A stretch of 44,233 nt of DNA from Clostridiales bacterium (GTDB lineage: Bacteria; Bacillota; Clostridia; UBA1381): the NCBI GenBank assembly GCA_029219925.1, contig JAQXUJ010000057.1:1-44233 (forward strand), given 5' to 3'. A model generated the notes under the pieces. That model ran no database searches, was not told the origin of the DNA, and saw only the letters and a list, made by a program, of their open reading frames with translations. Below, piece after piece: positions 27,430 to 36,633 of the stretch (the stretch's first letter is position 1; every line of letters starts with the position of its first letter). The translations under genes were made by a program, and so were the position numbers.

Positions 27430-28278
27430 TTACTGCCTCCTTCCGATAAGCTCCAAAATCCGCTCAAGATCCCGGTTTCCGTAGTACTCAATCTCAATTT
27501 TCCCTTTTTTTCCGGTCCCCGAAAGCTTTACCTTGGTACCGAGATACTGCTCAAGTCCTTTTGATATGCGTTCCAACTCAAGGCGATAGGCAGTATTCTT
27601 CTGTTTATCGGATTTTGGCGAAGGAGTTTTTGCCAAATCCTTTGCCAAAAGCTCTGCCTGGCGTACATTCAAACCCTCCTGGATTATCCTGTTTACAAAA
27701 AATTCCCGCACAACTCCCTCCGGGACAGAAAGCGCACATCTTGCGTGTCCCTCGGTAATCTCTTCCGAAATAAGCTTGTCCCGGGTAAAATCATCCAGTG
27801 CCAGAAGTCTGACGGAATTAGCAATTGCGCTGCGACTTTTTCCCAGTCTTGCGCTGATTTCCTCCTGCGTCAGGTTATACTCGTCCATAAGGGAACGGTA
27901 TCCCATCGCCTCCTCAATAGGATTGAGGTCCTCCCGCTGCAAATTTTCTATCAGCGCAACCTCCTTAACCGCCAAATCATCGTAATCCTTAACCAATGCC
28001 GGTATTTTTTTGAGTCCCGCCAGCTTTGCCGCTCTCCAGCGGCGTTCGCCCGCCACTATAACGTAGCCGTCATCGGTTTTACGTACCACAATGGGCTGAA
28101 TAAGTCCATGTTCCTTCACTGAATCCGCAAGTACCCTAAGCTTTTCCTCGTCAAAAGCCTTTCTCGGTTGATTTTTGTTGGGCATTACCTCAGTAAGCTT
28201 GAGTTCATGTACTCCCGAATCGGTATTTTCCTCAAAAAACAACGCGTCAAGTCCTTTTCCCAAGCCCTTTTTAGCCAT
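27430..28278 (-). CDS. parB: Chromosome-partitioning protein ParB/Spo0J
   Basis: MAKKGLGKGLDALF, NKNQPRKAF, VAGERRWRAAKLAG, EDLNPIEEA, RLGKSRSAIANSVRLLAL HTH. Confidence 0.97.
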   Translation of the reverse strand: MAKKGLGKGLDALFFEENTDSGVHELKLTEVMPNKNQPRKAFDEEKLRVLADSVKEHGLIQPIVVRKTDDGYVIVAGERRWRAAKLAGLKKIPALVKDYDDLAVKEVALIENLQREDLNPIEEAMGYRSLMDEYNLTQEEISARLGKSRSAIANSVRLLALDDFTRDKLISEEITEGHARCALSVPEGVVREFFVNRIIQEGLNVRQAELLAKDLAKTPSPKSDKQKNTAYRLELERISKGLEQYLGTKVKLSGTGKKGKIEIEYYGNRDLERILELIGRRQ

Positions 28279-29050
28279 TTAACCACTCCTTATTCTTCGC
28301 AATAATGTCGCGCGAAAGTGCAAAATACGCCTCCGCACCCTTTGAAGTTATATCATATTTTATTATCGGCTGACCATAGCTGGGAGCCTCGGAAATCCTC
28401 ACATTCCGCGGAATAGGCGTTTTGAAAACCTTGTCCGGAAAGTGCTTTGTAACCTCATCCAACACCTGCTGAGAAAGATTTGTTCTGCTGTCATACATGG
28501 TCGCGACAATTCCCTCAATCTCCAGCCGTGTATTAAGAGATTTTTTTATCGTTTTCACAGAGCCTACAAGCTGTGAAAGCCCTTCAAGCGCATAATATTC
28601 ACACTGAATGGGAATTAACAGGCTGTCCGCCGCAGTCATAATATTAATAGTAAGCATTCCCAGCGACGGCGGAGAATCAATAATTACAAAATCGTAGCCG
28701 TCCTTTACCGTTTTCAGGGCATTTTCGAGAAAATGCTCGCGCTTTTCCTGACCGGCAAGCTCCACCTCCGCCGCCGAAAGCTCGGCACGGGACGGAATAA
28801 TAGATAAGCCACGAATGTTTGTCCTTATAACCGCCTCGGGAGTCTTCGCGCTGTCCGCAAGGCAGTCATATATAGATAAATCGACGCTGTCCTTCCGGAC
28901 GCCCAGTCCCGATGTGGCGTTTCCCTGGGGATCGCAGTCCGCAACAAGAACATTTTTGCCCTTATATGCAAGGCATGCCGCCAGATTGACCGCCGTTGTC
29001 GTCTTTCCGACGCCGCCCTTCTGGTTAGTTACCGCAATAATTTTTCCCAT
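28271..29050 (-). CDS. parA: Chromosome-partitioning ATPase ParA/Soj
   Basis: KGGVGKTTTAVNLAACLA Walker A, DCDPQGNATSGLG, IIDSPPSLGMLTIN. Confidence 0.97.
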   Translation of the reverse strand: MGKIIAVTNQKGGVGKTTTAVNLAACLAYKGKNVLVADCDPQGNATSGLGVRKDSVDLSIYDCLADSAKTPEAVIRTNIRGLSIIPSRAELSAAEVELAGQEKREHFLENALKTVKDGYDFVIIDSPPSLGMLTINIMTAADSLLIPIQCEYYALEGLSQLVGSVKTIKKSLNTRLEIEGIVATMYDSRTNLSQQVLDEVTKHFPDKVFKTPIPRNVRISEAPSYGQPIIKYDITSKGAEAYFALSRDIIAKNKEWLNG

Positions 29051-29111
29051 AAATCTATCCTCTTTTTTATTACTTCTCTATACATTATATCACAAAAAAT
29101 TAAAAAGTAAA

Positions 29112-29127
29112 TGTTTCACATGAAACA
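29112..29127. promoter_or_regulatory. parS-like site 1
   Basis: TGTTTCACATGAAACA, one mismatch to parS TGTTTCACGTGAAACA; extended arms AAATGTTTCA-CA-TGAAACATTT. Confidence 0.85.
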
Positions 29128-29205
29128 TTTTTATATTTTTTGAATATTTTTATTAAATTTGGTAAAAATTTATTATAAAAGACTTATATGAAAGAGGTGC
29201 CGGCT

Positions 29206-30828
29206 GTGAAGCTGTTAAATTTGCTGCGAAAAGTTGTTTTATATAAACCGCCTCCGTCAGACTCGCCATTTGTCCTGCAAAATCAGGAGGACAAGCCGAA
29301 GTTCGACGTACGAACCGAGAAGGAGTCTACACCGACGCCAAAGGTTGCCGACTCCTTGGAGAAAAACCGCAGCTATATAGAACAAAGATTTGATTATCCT
29401 CACAATAATGATGTGGTAATCAGAGAAATTACCCTGAACGGCGACGTTAAGGGCTTTGTGGTTTTTTTTGATGGCATGTGTGATGGAACAGCCATAAACA
29501 ACGGCATTATTAAGCCACTTTTGGAGCTTCCTGTTTTCAACGGTATAGAAAAAGGCTACGACAAGGATATTATTCTGAAAAAACTGCTCATCCACAATCA
29601 AGTGTCCACGACCGACGATTTTGACAGCATTATCGACGACATTAACTTCGGCTGCTGCGGAATTTTTATAGACGGCATTGACCAAGGATATTCCGCCGAT
29701 GTAAAAGATTGGCCCCACCGCAGCGTGGAAAAGGCAGAAAACGAACAGTCTATATACGGTCCCCAGGAGGCATTTGCGGAAATGCTGCGGGGAAATTCTG
29801 CGCAAGTGCGAAAGATCCTGAAAACCGAAAAACTTATATGCGAAAAAATAGTTGTCGGAAATGTTTCTAAAACACGCGGAGTTATAATGTACATTTCCGA
29901 CATTGCCAACGGTGAGCTTGTTAACGAGGTCCGCAGGCGAATCAGTGGAATTTCCATGGACTACGTTATTTCCATAGAGGAAATATCCATGATGGTTGAG
30001 GAAAACCCCCTAATGATTACCGGTCACATTCTTGCTACAGAGCGCCCCGACAGAGTTGCAAGGGCGTTGTCTGAGGGACGCGTTGCGTTAATTTTAAACG
30101 GCAGTCCCAGAGCTCTTGTCTTTCCGACCAATGTGTACGAGCTGACCCACGCCGCCTCCGATGCCTATCTTCGTGTTGATTTTGCGAATATGTCGAGGCT
30201 TGTGCGACTGCTCGCCATAATGATTTCGGTGCTTCTGCCGGGTCTGTTCCTTGCAATAACCATGTTTCATGAGGAAATGCTTCCCACATATCTTTTATAC
30301 GCAATCAGCGCATCCCGGCAGAATGTGCCGTTTCCAAGCGTCATTGAGCTTCTTTTAATGGATTTCTCCTTTGAAATGATTAGGGAGGCGGGCGTAAGGA
30401 TGCCCGGCACCATAGGCTCTATTCTGGGTATTGTCGGCGGTCTGATTTTGGGTCAAGCGGCCGTCAGTGCCAAAATCGTAAGTCCGATTATGATTATAAT
30501 TATCGCAATTACAGGTATCGGCTCCTTCGCCACAGCCGACTATTCTCTGGGATGGAGCTACCGCATATTAAAAATACTGTTTGTTCTAATCGGCGGAACA
30601 TTCGGATTTTACGGAATTGCGCTGGGAATGTTTATTTATGCGGTTCTGCTGGCTTCAAGCAGCAGCTTCGGGATACCGTTCCTTTCACCCCTTCCCGGCA
30701 ACAAGCTCTATAAAAATGCTGTATTTGTTCCTCCTATCTGGAAGATGGAAAAACGTCCGAAATTCCTGCACACAAAAAAAGAGCACCGCGAGGATAAAAT
30801 CAGTAAAAAGTGGAAAATCGGGAAATAA
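29206..30828 (+). CDS. gerKA: Spore germinant receptor subunit A (GerA/SpoVAF family)
   Basis: FVVFFDGMCDGTAINNGIIKPLL, RPDRVARALSEGRVALILNGSPRALVFPT, PSVIELLLMDFSFEMIREAGVRMPG; GTG start at 29206 follows GAGGTG. Confidence 0.92.
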   Translation: MKLLNLLRKVVLYKPPPSDSPFVLQNQEDKPKFDVRTEKESTPTPKVADSLEKNRSYIEQRFDYPHNNDVVIREITLNGDVKGFVVFFDGMCDGTAINNGIIKPLLELPVFNGIEKGYDKDIILKKLLIHNQVSTTDDFDSIIDDINFGCCGIFIDGIDQGYSADVKDWPHRSVEKAENEQSIYGPQEAFAEMLRGNSAQVRKILKTEKLICEKIVVGNVSKTRGVIMYISDIANGELVNEVRRRISGISMDYVISIEEISMMVEENPLMITGHILATERPDRVARALSEGRVALILNGSPRALVFPTNVYELTHAASDAYLRVDFANMSRLVRLLAIMISVLLPGLFLAITMFHEEMLPTYLLYAISASRQNVPFPSVIELLLMDFSFEMIREAGVRMPGTIGSILGIVGGLILGQAAVSAKIVSPIMIIIIAITGIGSFATADYSLGWSYRILKILFVLIGGTFGFYGIALGMFIYAVLLASSSSFGIPFLSPLPGNKLYKNAVFVPPIWKMEKRPKFLHTKKEHREDKISKKWKIGK

Positions 30829-30844
30829 AGTTTCACGTGAAACA
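30829..30844. promoter_or_regulatory. parS-like site 2
   Basis: aGTTTCACGTGAAACa with a perfect 14-nt palindrome GTTTCACGTGAAAC, immediately 3' of the gerKA stop. Confidence 0.88.
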
Positions 30845-30991
30845 TTGTACTTTATTTTCATAAATTTGCCGATACAACCATATAAATGCCCTTTCATACA
30901 AAGACATAAAACTATTTTCTATTGGAGGGGTGTTATAAATAATGTTAAACCTCATTATTTTATATAATTTTTCTGAAAGGACTTCCGGCTT

Positions 30992-32083
30992 ATGAGCGAA
31001 AAGATAGAATTAAACAGAAAGCAGCTGACTCTTGTGCTTGCCAATCTGCTGACGGTTAAAATGATTTTTGCCTTTCCGAGGTATATATTCAGCACAAGCG
31101 GCAATGCCGCATGGATACAGGCAATTTATATGACTTTGATTGCTTTTGCTCTTTTGGAAATAACACTTTTTCTTTATCGATTCACCGGCAACAAAAATAT
31201 ACTGCAAATGGCAGAAAGCATAGGCGGCGCACCCCTTAAAATAATTGTATCACTTATCACGGCAGTGTTGCTTGCGGCAAATGTGGGGACAGAAATAAGA
31301 ATCTTCGCCGAATCGGTAAAGATAATATTGCTGCCTATGACCGAAATTGAATATATTATGCTCCTGTTTGCCGTAACAGTAGCAATAGGCAGCTACAGCG
31401 GCTTCCGCTCAGTATCAACGATAAACGCCATATTCTTTCCATTTTGCTTATTTTTTCTGGGGTTCATGTCAGTTGTGCTTGTCAAAAATTATAACATTAA
31501 CAATCTGTTCCCGATTTTCGGCAAAGGCGTCGAGAAAATATTTATTAATGGGCTGTCCGACCTGTCCTGTTTCAGCGATATAATTGCTCTTAACCTACTG
31601 CTGCCCTACTGCAGGGACCTTGATATGGTCAAAAAAAGCGGGAGAAGCGCGCTTGCTGTTTCAGGTGCCGTGATTACGCTTTTATGCCTTGTATACGGCG
31701 CTATTTACCCCTATCCGTATACGTCGGAATTCTTTCTAACAACCTATCAGCTTTCGCGGATGGTGCGGGCAGGCGAATATTTTCAGCGATTTGAGGCGCT
31801 GTTTGAGTTTGTCTGGGCAATCACCCAGCTTTTGTACTCATCAATGTACATCTGCATTATATGCAGTGTTCTCGGCTCGGCGTTTAAGCTAAAGTATAAA
31901 AACGATCTGATTCCCTGTACCATAACTATTATTACCTTTTTATCTTATGAGCCCGGGTCGGTGGCGGCGCTCCTTGATTCAGCTGAAAGAATAAACGGAT
32001 ACCTGTTTCCTGCCGCATATATTCTGCCTATCTCAATACCGCTTTTATACATTGTTTTAAGGAGGGCAAAGCATGAAGTCTAA
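30992..32083 (+). CDS. gerKB: Germinant receptor subunit B (GerAB/APC-type permease)
   Basis: About 10 TM helices; KIELNRKQLTLVLANLLTVKMIFAFPR, GerB family. Confidence 0.9.
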   Translation: MSEKIELNRKQLTLVLANLLTVKMIFAFPRYIFSTSGNAAWIQAIYMTLIAFALLEITLFLYRFTGNKNILQMAESIGGAPLKIIVSLITAVLLAANVGTEIRIFAESVKIILLPMTEIEYIMLLFAVTVAIGSYSGFRSVSTINAIFFPFCLFFLGFMSVVLVKNYNINNLFPIFGKGVEKIFINGLSDLSCFSDIIALNLLLPYCRDLDMVKKSGRSALAVSGAVITLLCLVYGAIYPYPYTSEFFLTTYQLSRMVRAGEYFQRFEALFEFVWAITQLLYSSMYICIICSVLGSAFKLKYKNDLIPCTITIITFLSYEPGSVAALLDSAERINGYLFPAAYILPISIPLLYIVLRRAKHEV

Positions 32084-33308
32084 ATCGGTAAAAATCCTTC
32101 TGACATGCGTAATTTTACTTATTTCAACCGGCTGTACCGACGCAACAGAGCCGGATACGCTCGGCTATGTTGTAGCGCTTGGAATCGACAAGTCCGAGTA
32201 TAACCCAAAGAGCTACGATATTACAATCCAGTTTGCCAATCCTTCAAAAATAAGCGGCGGCTCCGGCGAGGAGGGTGGCAAGGGAGGCGGCGAAAGCATT
32301 GAAAACATCACGGTAACCGCTCCGGGAATATACTCCGCCGTGAACATTGCCAATCATATAATAAGCAAGACCTTTGTGCTTTCCCACACAAAGCTTATAG
32401 TATTCTCAAAGGACGTGGCGGAGGAGGGGATAGGAGGACTTTTGGAAACCATCGGCCGCAGCAGCGACATACGTCCAAACACATATTTTGCGGTAAGCAA
32501 AGGCCAGGCACGGGAATTTCTGGAGGCTGTAAACCCCGAAACAGAGGTAAATCCCGTGCGGTATTACACCATGATTTTTGAGAACGATTATTCCGGTTAT
32601 ATACCGCAGAACATGAGCGCCGATTTTTATTTTTACTGCGGGAGCGAGGAGAAATGCTGCGTAATGCCCGTCTGCTCTGTTGCCGGTGCCTCGGGAAGTA
32701 ACAGCTACAGCAATACCGGCTACCAATATGGAATGGAGAACTATATCGCAGGGCAGATTCCGTCGGGAAGCGAGCAGACTCAGGTCATGGGAATGGGCGT
32801 TTTTAACGGGGATAAGCTTGCCGGTGAAATGGGAGATATTGAAACGGAAATTTACAATATACTTACCGGTCAGTATAAAAGCAGTTATGTGGTATACCGG
32901 TACAGCAAATCCCCGGACGACCCTATAACAGTGGTACAAAAACAGAAACACCTCCCCAAAATCAAGGTCAGAACAGATGGCGACGTGCCCAAGATAGACG
33001 CAGAAATCTTTGTGGAGGCGGACTTTTCCTCCTCTACTCCACAAATATCCGTCGAGGACAACATGGAGGAGTTTACATCGGAGGCAACAGCGGCACTGAA
33101 GGCACAGATAGAAGATTTTCTTGCGCAGACAACTAATATGGGTACGGATATAGTCGGATTTGGCAGCTATGCCAAACGAAATTTTACCGATTTACAGTCT
33201 TTTTCCGATTACAACTGGCTTGAAAAATATAAAAATGCTGAGTTTAACGTTACGGTTAATTTTGAAATCCGCCGTACAGGGCTGGTGGTAAGGAGCGATG
33301 AAGAATGA
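32073..33308 (+). CDS. gerKC: Germinant receptor lipoprotein subunit C (Ger(x)C)
   Basis: Lipobox LISTGCTD; TLGYVVALGIDKS, HTKLIVFSKDVAEEGI, GFGSYAKRNF; Gly-rich insertion GGSGEEGGKGGGES. Confidence 0.92.
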   Translation: MKSKSVKILLTCVILLISTGCTDATEPDTLGYVVALGIDKSEYNPKSYDITIQFANPSKISGGSGEEGGKGGGESIENITVTAPGIYSAVNIANHIISKTFVLSHTKLIVFSKDVAEEGIGGLLETIGRSSDIRPNTYFAVSKGQAREFLEAVNPETEVNPVRYYTMIFENDYSGYIPQNMSADFYFYCGSEEKCCVMPVCSVAGASGSNSYSNTGYQYGMENYIAGQIPSGSEQTQVMGMGVFNGDKLAGEMGDIETEIYNILTGQYKSSYVVYRYSKSPDDPITVVQKQKHLPKIKVRTDGDVPKIDAEIFVEADFSSSTPQISVEDNMEEFTSEATAALKAQIEDFLAQTTNMGTDIVGFGSYAKRNFTDLQSFSDYNWLEKYKNAEFNVTVNFEIRRTGLVVRSDEE

Positions 33309-33475
33309 GATATTACCTGGTTTTTTTAGTAGTATTGATAGTATCGCTGCGCACGTTTATGTACGGAATATGGACCATTCGAAGTCGCAACGCGGTGGGA
33401 GGAATTTTCATAATCCTCATGGCGTGCGGAGCACTGGGAATGGCGGCACGGTATGTTTTTACGGAGCTTACTTGA
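33305..33475 (+). CDS. 56-aa two-helix membrane protein, candidate germinant-receptor D subunit
   Basis: ATGA overlap with gerKC stop; MRYYLVFLVVLIVSLRTFMYGIWTIRSRNAVGGIFIILMACGALGMAARYVFTELT*; below the 60-aa cutoff of the ORF track. Confidence 0.72.
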   Translation: MRYYLVFLVVLIVSLRTFMYGIWTIRSRNAVGGIFIILMACGALGMAARYVFTELT

Positions 33476-33500
33476 CAAAACGACAAAATTACAATATAAT
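33472..33500 (+). promoter_or_regulatory. Consensus sigma-A promoter of rnpB
   Basis: TTGACA (33472-33477)-N17-TATAAT (33495-33500), 7 nt before the RNA 5' end. Confidence 0.9.
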
Positions 33501-33507
33501 ATTGTTC

Positions 33508-33840
33508 ATGAGTAAGTCAGACGGTTGCGGGCATGAAAATGCGTGAGGAAAGTCCGGGCTCCATAGAGCATGGGTGCCGGCTAACGACCGGTGGAGGCGA
33601 CTCCAAGGATAGTGCAACAGAAAATAAACGCCGCGTCATGCGGTAAGTGTGGAAATGTGAGGTAAGAGCTCACAGGGAAGATGGTAACTGAATTCCCGTG
33701 TAAACCCCACCCGGAGCAACACCGACTTTGCAGTTAAGCCTGCTCGGCATTGCAAGACCGGTGGCATGAACAAAGGGGTAACCCTTTGTCACAGATAGAT
33801 AACCGTCCGATACAGAACCCGGCTTACAGACTTGCTCATT
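33508..33840 (+). ncRNA. rnpB: RNase P RNA (bacterial class A-like)
   Basis: GTGAGGAAAGTCCGGGCTCC core, GGTAAGTGTGGAAATGTGAGGTAAGAGCTCAC, terminal ACAGAACCCGGCTTACAGACTTGCTC; P1 pairing GAGTAAGTC/GACTTGCTC. Confidence 0.95.
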
Positions 33841-33846
33841 CCTATA

Positions 33847-33895
33847 AAAAACAGAGCTGAATCCCGCTTTTGCGGACATCAGCTCTTTTATTTTA
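33847..33895. terminator. Bidirectional terminator of rnpB and the metallophosphoesterase
   Basis: AAAAAACAGAGCTGAtcCCGCttttGCGGacaTCAGCTCTTTTATTTT. Confidence 0.9.
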
Positions 33896-34709
33896 GTACA
33901 TTTAGAGTTATAATGCCAATTTCAGGACGATTGCCCAATCGTGGAACGGGCAGCGTATTGCTTATCCCGCGGTTAATAATCATGGTTTTACCGCCCAAGT
34001 CCACTCTTCCGGCTGTATATTTCGGAAAAAACATTCTTTTTCCCGACAAAAGCGCCGAGGAAGGCGCCAAAACACCGCCCAGACGGGGAATACGTATTTG
34101 ACCGCCATGCATATGTCCCGATAAAATCAGGTCAAAATCATACTCCTTTATTTCATCGAAGAGGTTAGCCCGGTGAAACATCAGAATTTTGTATCCGTTA
34201 AATTCCGGAAGCTGAGAAAATGCTGTTTTTATATTCCGCGAAACCAGCTTCGGCAGCTTCGAGAAGGGGTCACTCACACCGTACAGCGAAATTTTTTCGC
34301 CGCCTCTCTCAATTTCTGCACGGCTGTTATCAAGAAAAACCGCACCCATATCACAAAAATCACCAAAAATCCGTTTTAAATCCGTCCGCCATACGTCATG
34401 ATTTCCCGTTATAAAATACACCGGAGCAATTTTTATAAGTTCGCCTATCAGCTCATATGCAGGCGTGACCGGTATTTTTCCGTCATGGACAATATCCCCG
34501 GTTATTGCAATAATATCCGGTTTTTCCGAATCTATTATTTCCGCCGTTCCGTGTGCCGGGCGGGAATGTATGTCGGAAATATGAGCAATTTTAAATCGGT
34601 CGAATACCGACGGTATTTTGGTTGACATAATATCGTATCTGCTTATATCGATTTTAGTATTCATAATCCACCTCAATATCATTATATCATTTTTTGCGAC
34701 AAAAGGCAA
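33888..34709 (-). CDS. Metallophosphoesterase (calcineurin-like, YkuE/LpxH-like)
   Basis: ISDIHSRP, ITGDIVHDG, ITGNHDVWR, LSGHMHGGQIRIP motifs. Start may be internal to the ORF. Confidence 0.92.
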   Translation of the reverse strand: MPFVAKNDIMILRWIMNTKIDISRYDIMSTKIPSVFDRFKIAHISDIHSRPAHGTAEIIDSEKPDIIAITGDIVHDGKIPVTPAYELIGELIKIAPVYFITGNHDVWRTDLKRIFGDFCDMGAVFLDNSRAEIERGGEKISLYGVSDPFSKLPKLVSRNIKTAFSQLPEFNGYKILMFHRANLFDEIKEYDFDLILSGHMHGGQIRIPRLGGVLAPSSALLSGKRMFFPKYTAGRVDLGGKTMIINRGISNTLPVPRLGNRPEIGIITLNVLK

Positions 34710-34773
34710 TTAGATATTGTATTTTTTGCAAAAATGTGATAAAATGAAATTATACTGATATAATGGAGGAAAT

Positions 34774-36189
34774 ATGGCTGAATATATAAAAAAAGAGGAA
34801 ACGGAAAGGCAGAAAGAGTATTTGTATAAGCTTCAGGAAATAAACAACGCCTTTTACGCCCGGCATGGCAGAAAGCCCCTGGCAAACACCGAAACCTACG
34901 GCTGCCAGCAGAACGAGAACGATACCGAGCGTATACGCGGCATGCTGAGTGCGGCAGGCTTCGGCTTCTGTGACAGAGCCGAGGACGCCGATTTGGTGAT
35001 TTACAACACCTGTGCCGTCCGGGAAAACGCCGAGGACAGAGTCTACGGCCGTCTGGGCATACTAAAACATATTAAAGAACAGCGTCCCGATTTGATAATC
35101 GGTCTTTGCGGCTGCATGGTTCAACAGGAGCATATAGTCGAAAAAATAAAGCAGGTTTATAATCACGTAGACCTGATTTTCGGCACACACGCACTTTATA
35201 AGCTGCCGGAGCTTCTGTACGAGGTCTATAAAGAGGGGAAAACCGTAATTGATACCGAAAGCAGCGACGGCGCTATCTGCGAAGATATTCCGATTCTGCG
35301 TGATTCGGACAGCAAGGCATGGGTCAGCATAATGTATGGCTGCAATAACTTCTGCACCTACTGCATAGTGCCGTATGTGCGGGGAAGAGAGCGGAGCAGA
35401 CAGCCTCAGCGTATTCTTGATGAGATAAAGGCGCTTGCCGAAAAAGGCGTTTCAGAAATTTGCCTTCTCGGTCAGAATGTCAACTCCTACGGCAAGGATT
35501 TGGAGGAAAATATTGATTTTGCAGACCTTCTGCGCATGGTAAACGATGTGGAGGGGGTACGGCGGATACGATTCATGACCTCTCACCCCAAGGATTTCGG
35601 CGACCGACTAATCAACGCCATGGCGGAATGCACAAAGGTCTGTCATCAGCTGCACCTTCCCTTCCAGGCAGGCAGCGACAGGGTTCTTTCGGAAATGAAC
35701 AGAAAATACACAAAGGCGGAATATCTTGAAAAGATACGCCGGGTCAAGGAAAAAATTCCGGACATTGCCCTTTCCACCGATGTTATGGTGGGATTTCCCA
35801 CCGAAACCAACGAGGATTTTGAGGACACACTGGACGTTTTAAAGCAGGTTGAATTTGATACTATTTTTTCCTTTATCTATTCCCGCCGCAAAGGCACCCC
35901 GGCGGCAAAGCTGGACTTTGTGCTGACCGATGAGGAGATACACAAAAATTTTGACCGGATGCTAAACGTGCAGAATGAAATTTCAAAAAGAAAAAATGAC
36001 ACCTGTGTGGGAAAGGTCTATACCGTCCTGGTAGACGGCGCAAGTAAAAATAACCCGGAAATGCTGTCGGGCAGAACCGATTCATCAAAGATTGTGAATT
36101 TCAAAGGTGATGCGTCCCTTGCCGGGCAGTATGTTGACGTGAAAATAACCGAAGCTCATACCTGGAGCTTAAACGGAGAACTTGTATAA
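34774..36189 (+). CDS. miaB: tRNA-2-methylthio-N6-dimethylallyladenosine synthase
   Basis: TYGCQQNENDTERI, GLCGCMVQQEH, radical-SAM YGCNNFCTYCIVPYVRGRERSR, C-terminal TRAM. Confidence 0.97.
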   Translation: MAEYIKKEETERQKEYLYKLQEINNAFYARHGRKPLANTETYGCQQNENDTERIRGMLSAAGFGFCDRAEDADLVIYNTCAVRENAEDRVYGRLGILKHIKEQRPDLIIGLCGCMVQQEHIVEKIKQVYNHVDLIFGTHALYKLPELLYEVYKEGKTVIDTESSDGAICEDIPILRDSDSKAWVSIMYGCNNFCTYCIVPYVRGRERSRQPQRILDEIKALAEKGVSEICLLGQNVNSYGKDLEENIDFADLLRMVNDVEGVRRIRFMTSHPKDFGDRLINAMAECTKVCHQLHLPFQAGSDRVLSEMNRKYTKAEYLEKIRRVKEKIPDIALSTDVMVGFPTETNEDFEDTLDVLKQVEFDTIFSFIYSRRKGTPAAKLDFVLTDEEIHKNFDRMLNVQNEISKRKNDTCVGKVYTVLVDGASKNNPEMLSGRTDSSKIVNFKGDASLAGQYVDVKITEAHTWSLNGELV

Positions 36190-36208
36190 AAAGAAAGAAG
36201 GATAAAAA

Positions 36209-36586
36209 ATGACTATTTTGGAAAAAGCAAACGAACTTGGACAGATGATTAAGGACAGCGCCGAAATGAAGGCACTCAACGAAGCGGAGGAGGCGCAGTC
36301 CCATGATGACGAGGCGCAGCAGCTTATTGCGGATTTTAATATTAAACGCATGAATCTTGCAAAAAAGCTCCGGGAGGAAACCCTTACTCAGGAGGAGGCC
36401 GTAAAACAAAATAACGAGGCCTTTAACGAGATGGTGGAAAAATCCGAGACAATAAAAAACTATGTTGAGGCGAAAAAAGCCTTTGACAAGCTGGTAAACG
36501 GCGTAAACAGCACAATCAATCTTTATATAATGGGCGAACAGGGAGGCTGCACCCACGATTGCCATACCTGCGGCGGATGCCACTGA
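36209..36586 (+). CDS. YlbF/YmcA family protein with Cys-rich C-terminus
   Basis: Helical YlbF/YmcA fold sequence; ends EQGGCTHDCHTCGGCH; adjacent to miaB as ymcA is to ymcB in Bacillus. Confidence 0.85.
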   Translation: MTILEKANELGQMIKDSAEMKALNEAEEAQSHDDEAQQLIADFNIKRMNLAKKLREETLTQEEAVKQNNEAFNEMVEKSETIKNYVEAKKAFDKLVNGVNSTINLYIMGEQGGCTHDCHTCGGCH

Positions 36587-36633
36587 AAATCGGATAAAAT
36601 GCCCTTTTTAGATTAAGAACAGGAGCTGTTAAA

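Noticed and set aside
33298-33546. 82-aa plus ORF listed after gerKC
   Set aside because: Runs into the rnpB promoter and RNA 5' end and is not membrane-like; the +1-frame 56-aa two-helix ORF at 33305-33475 fits the ger operon better.
33670-33879. 69-aa minus ORF over rnpB
   Set aside because: Translation of the conserved RNase P RNA on the opposite strand; a common mis-annotation.
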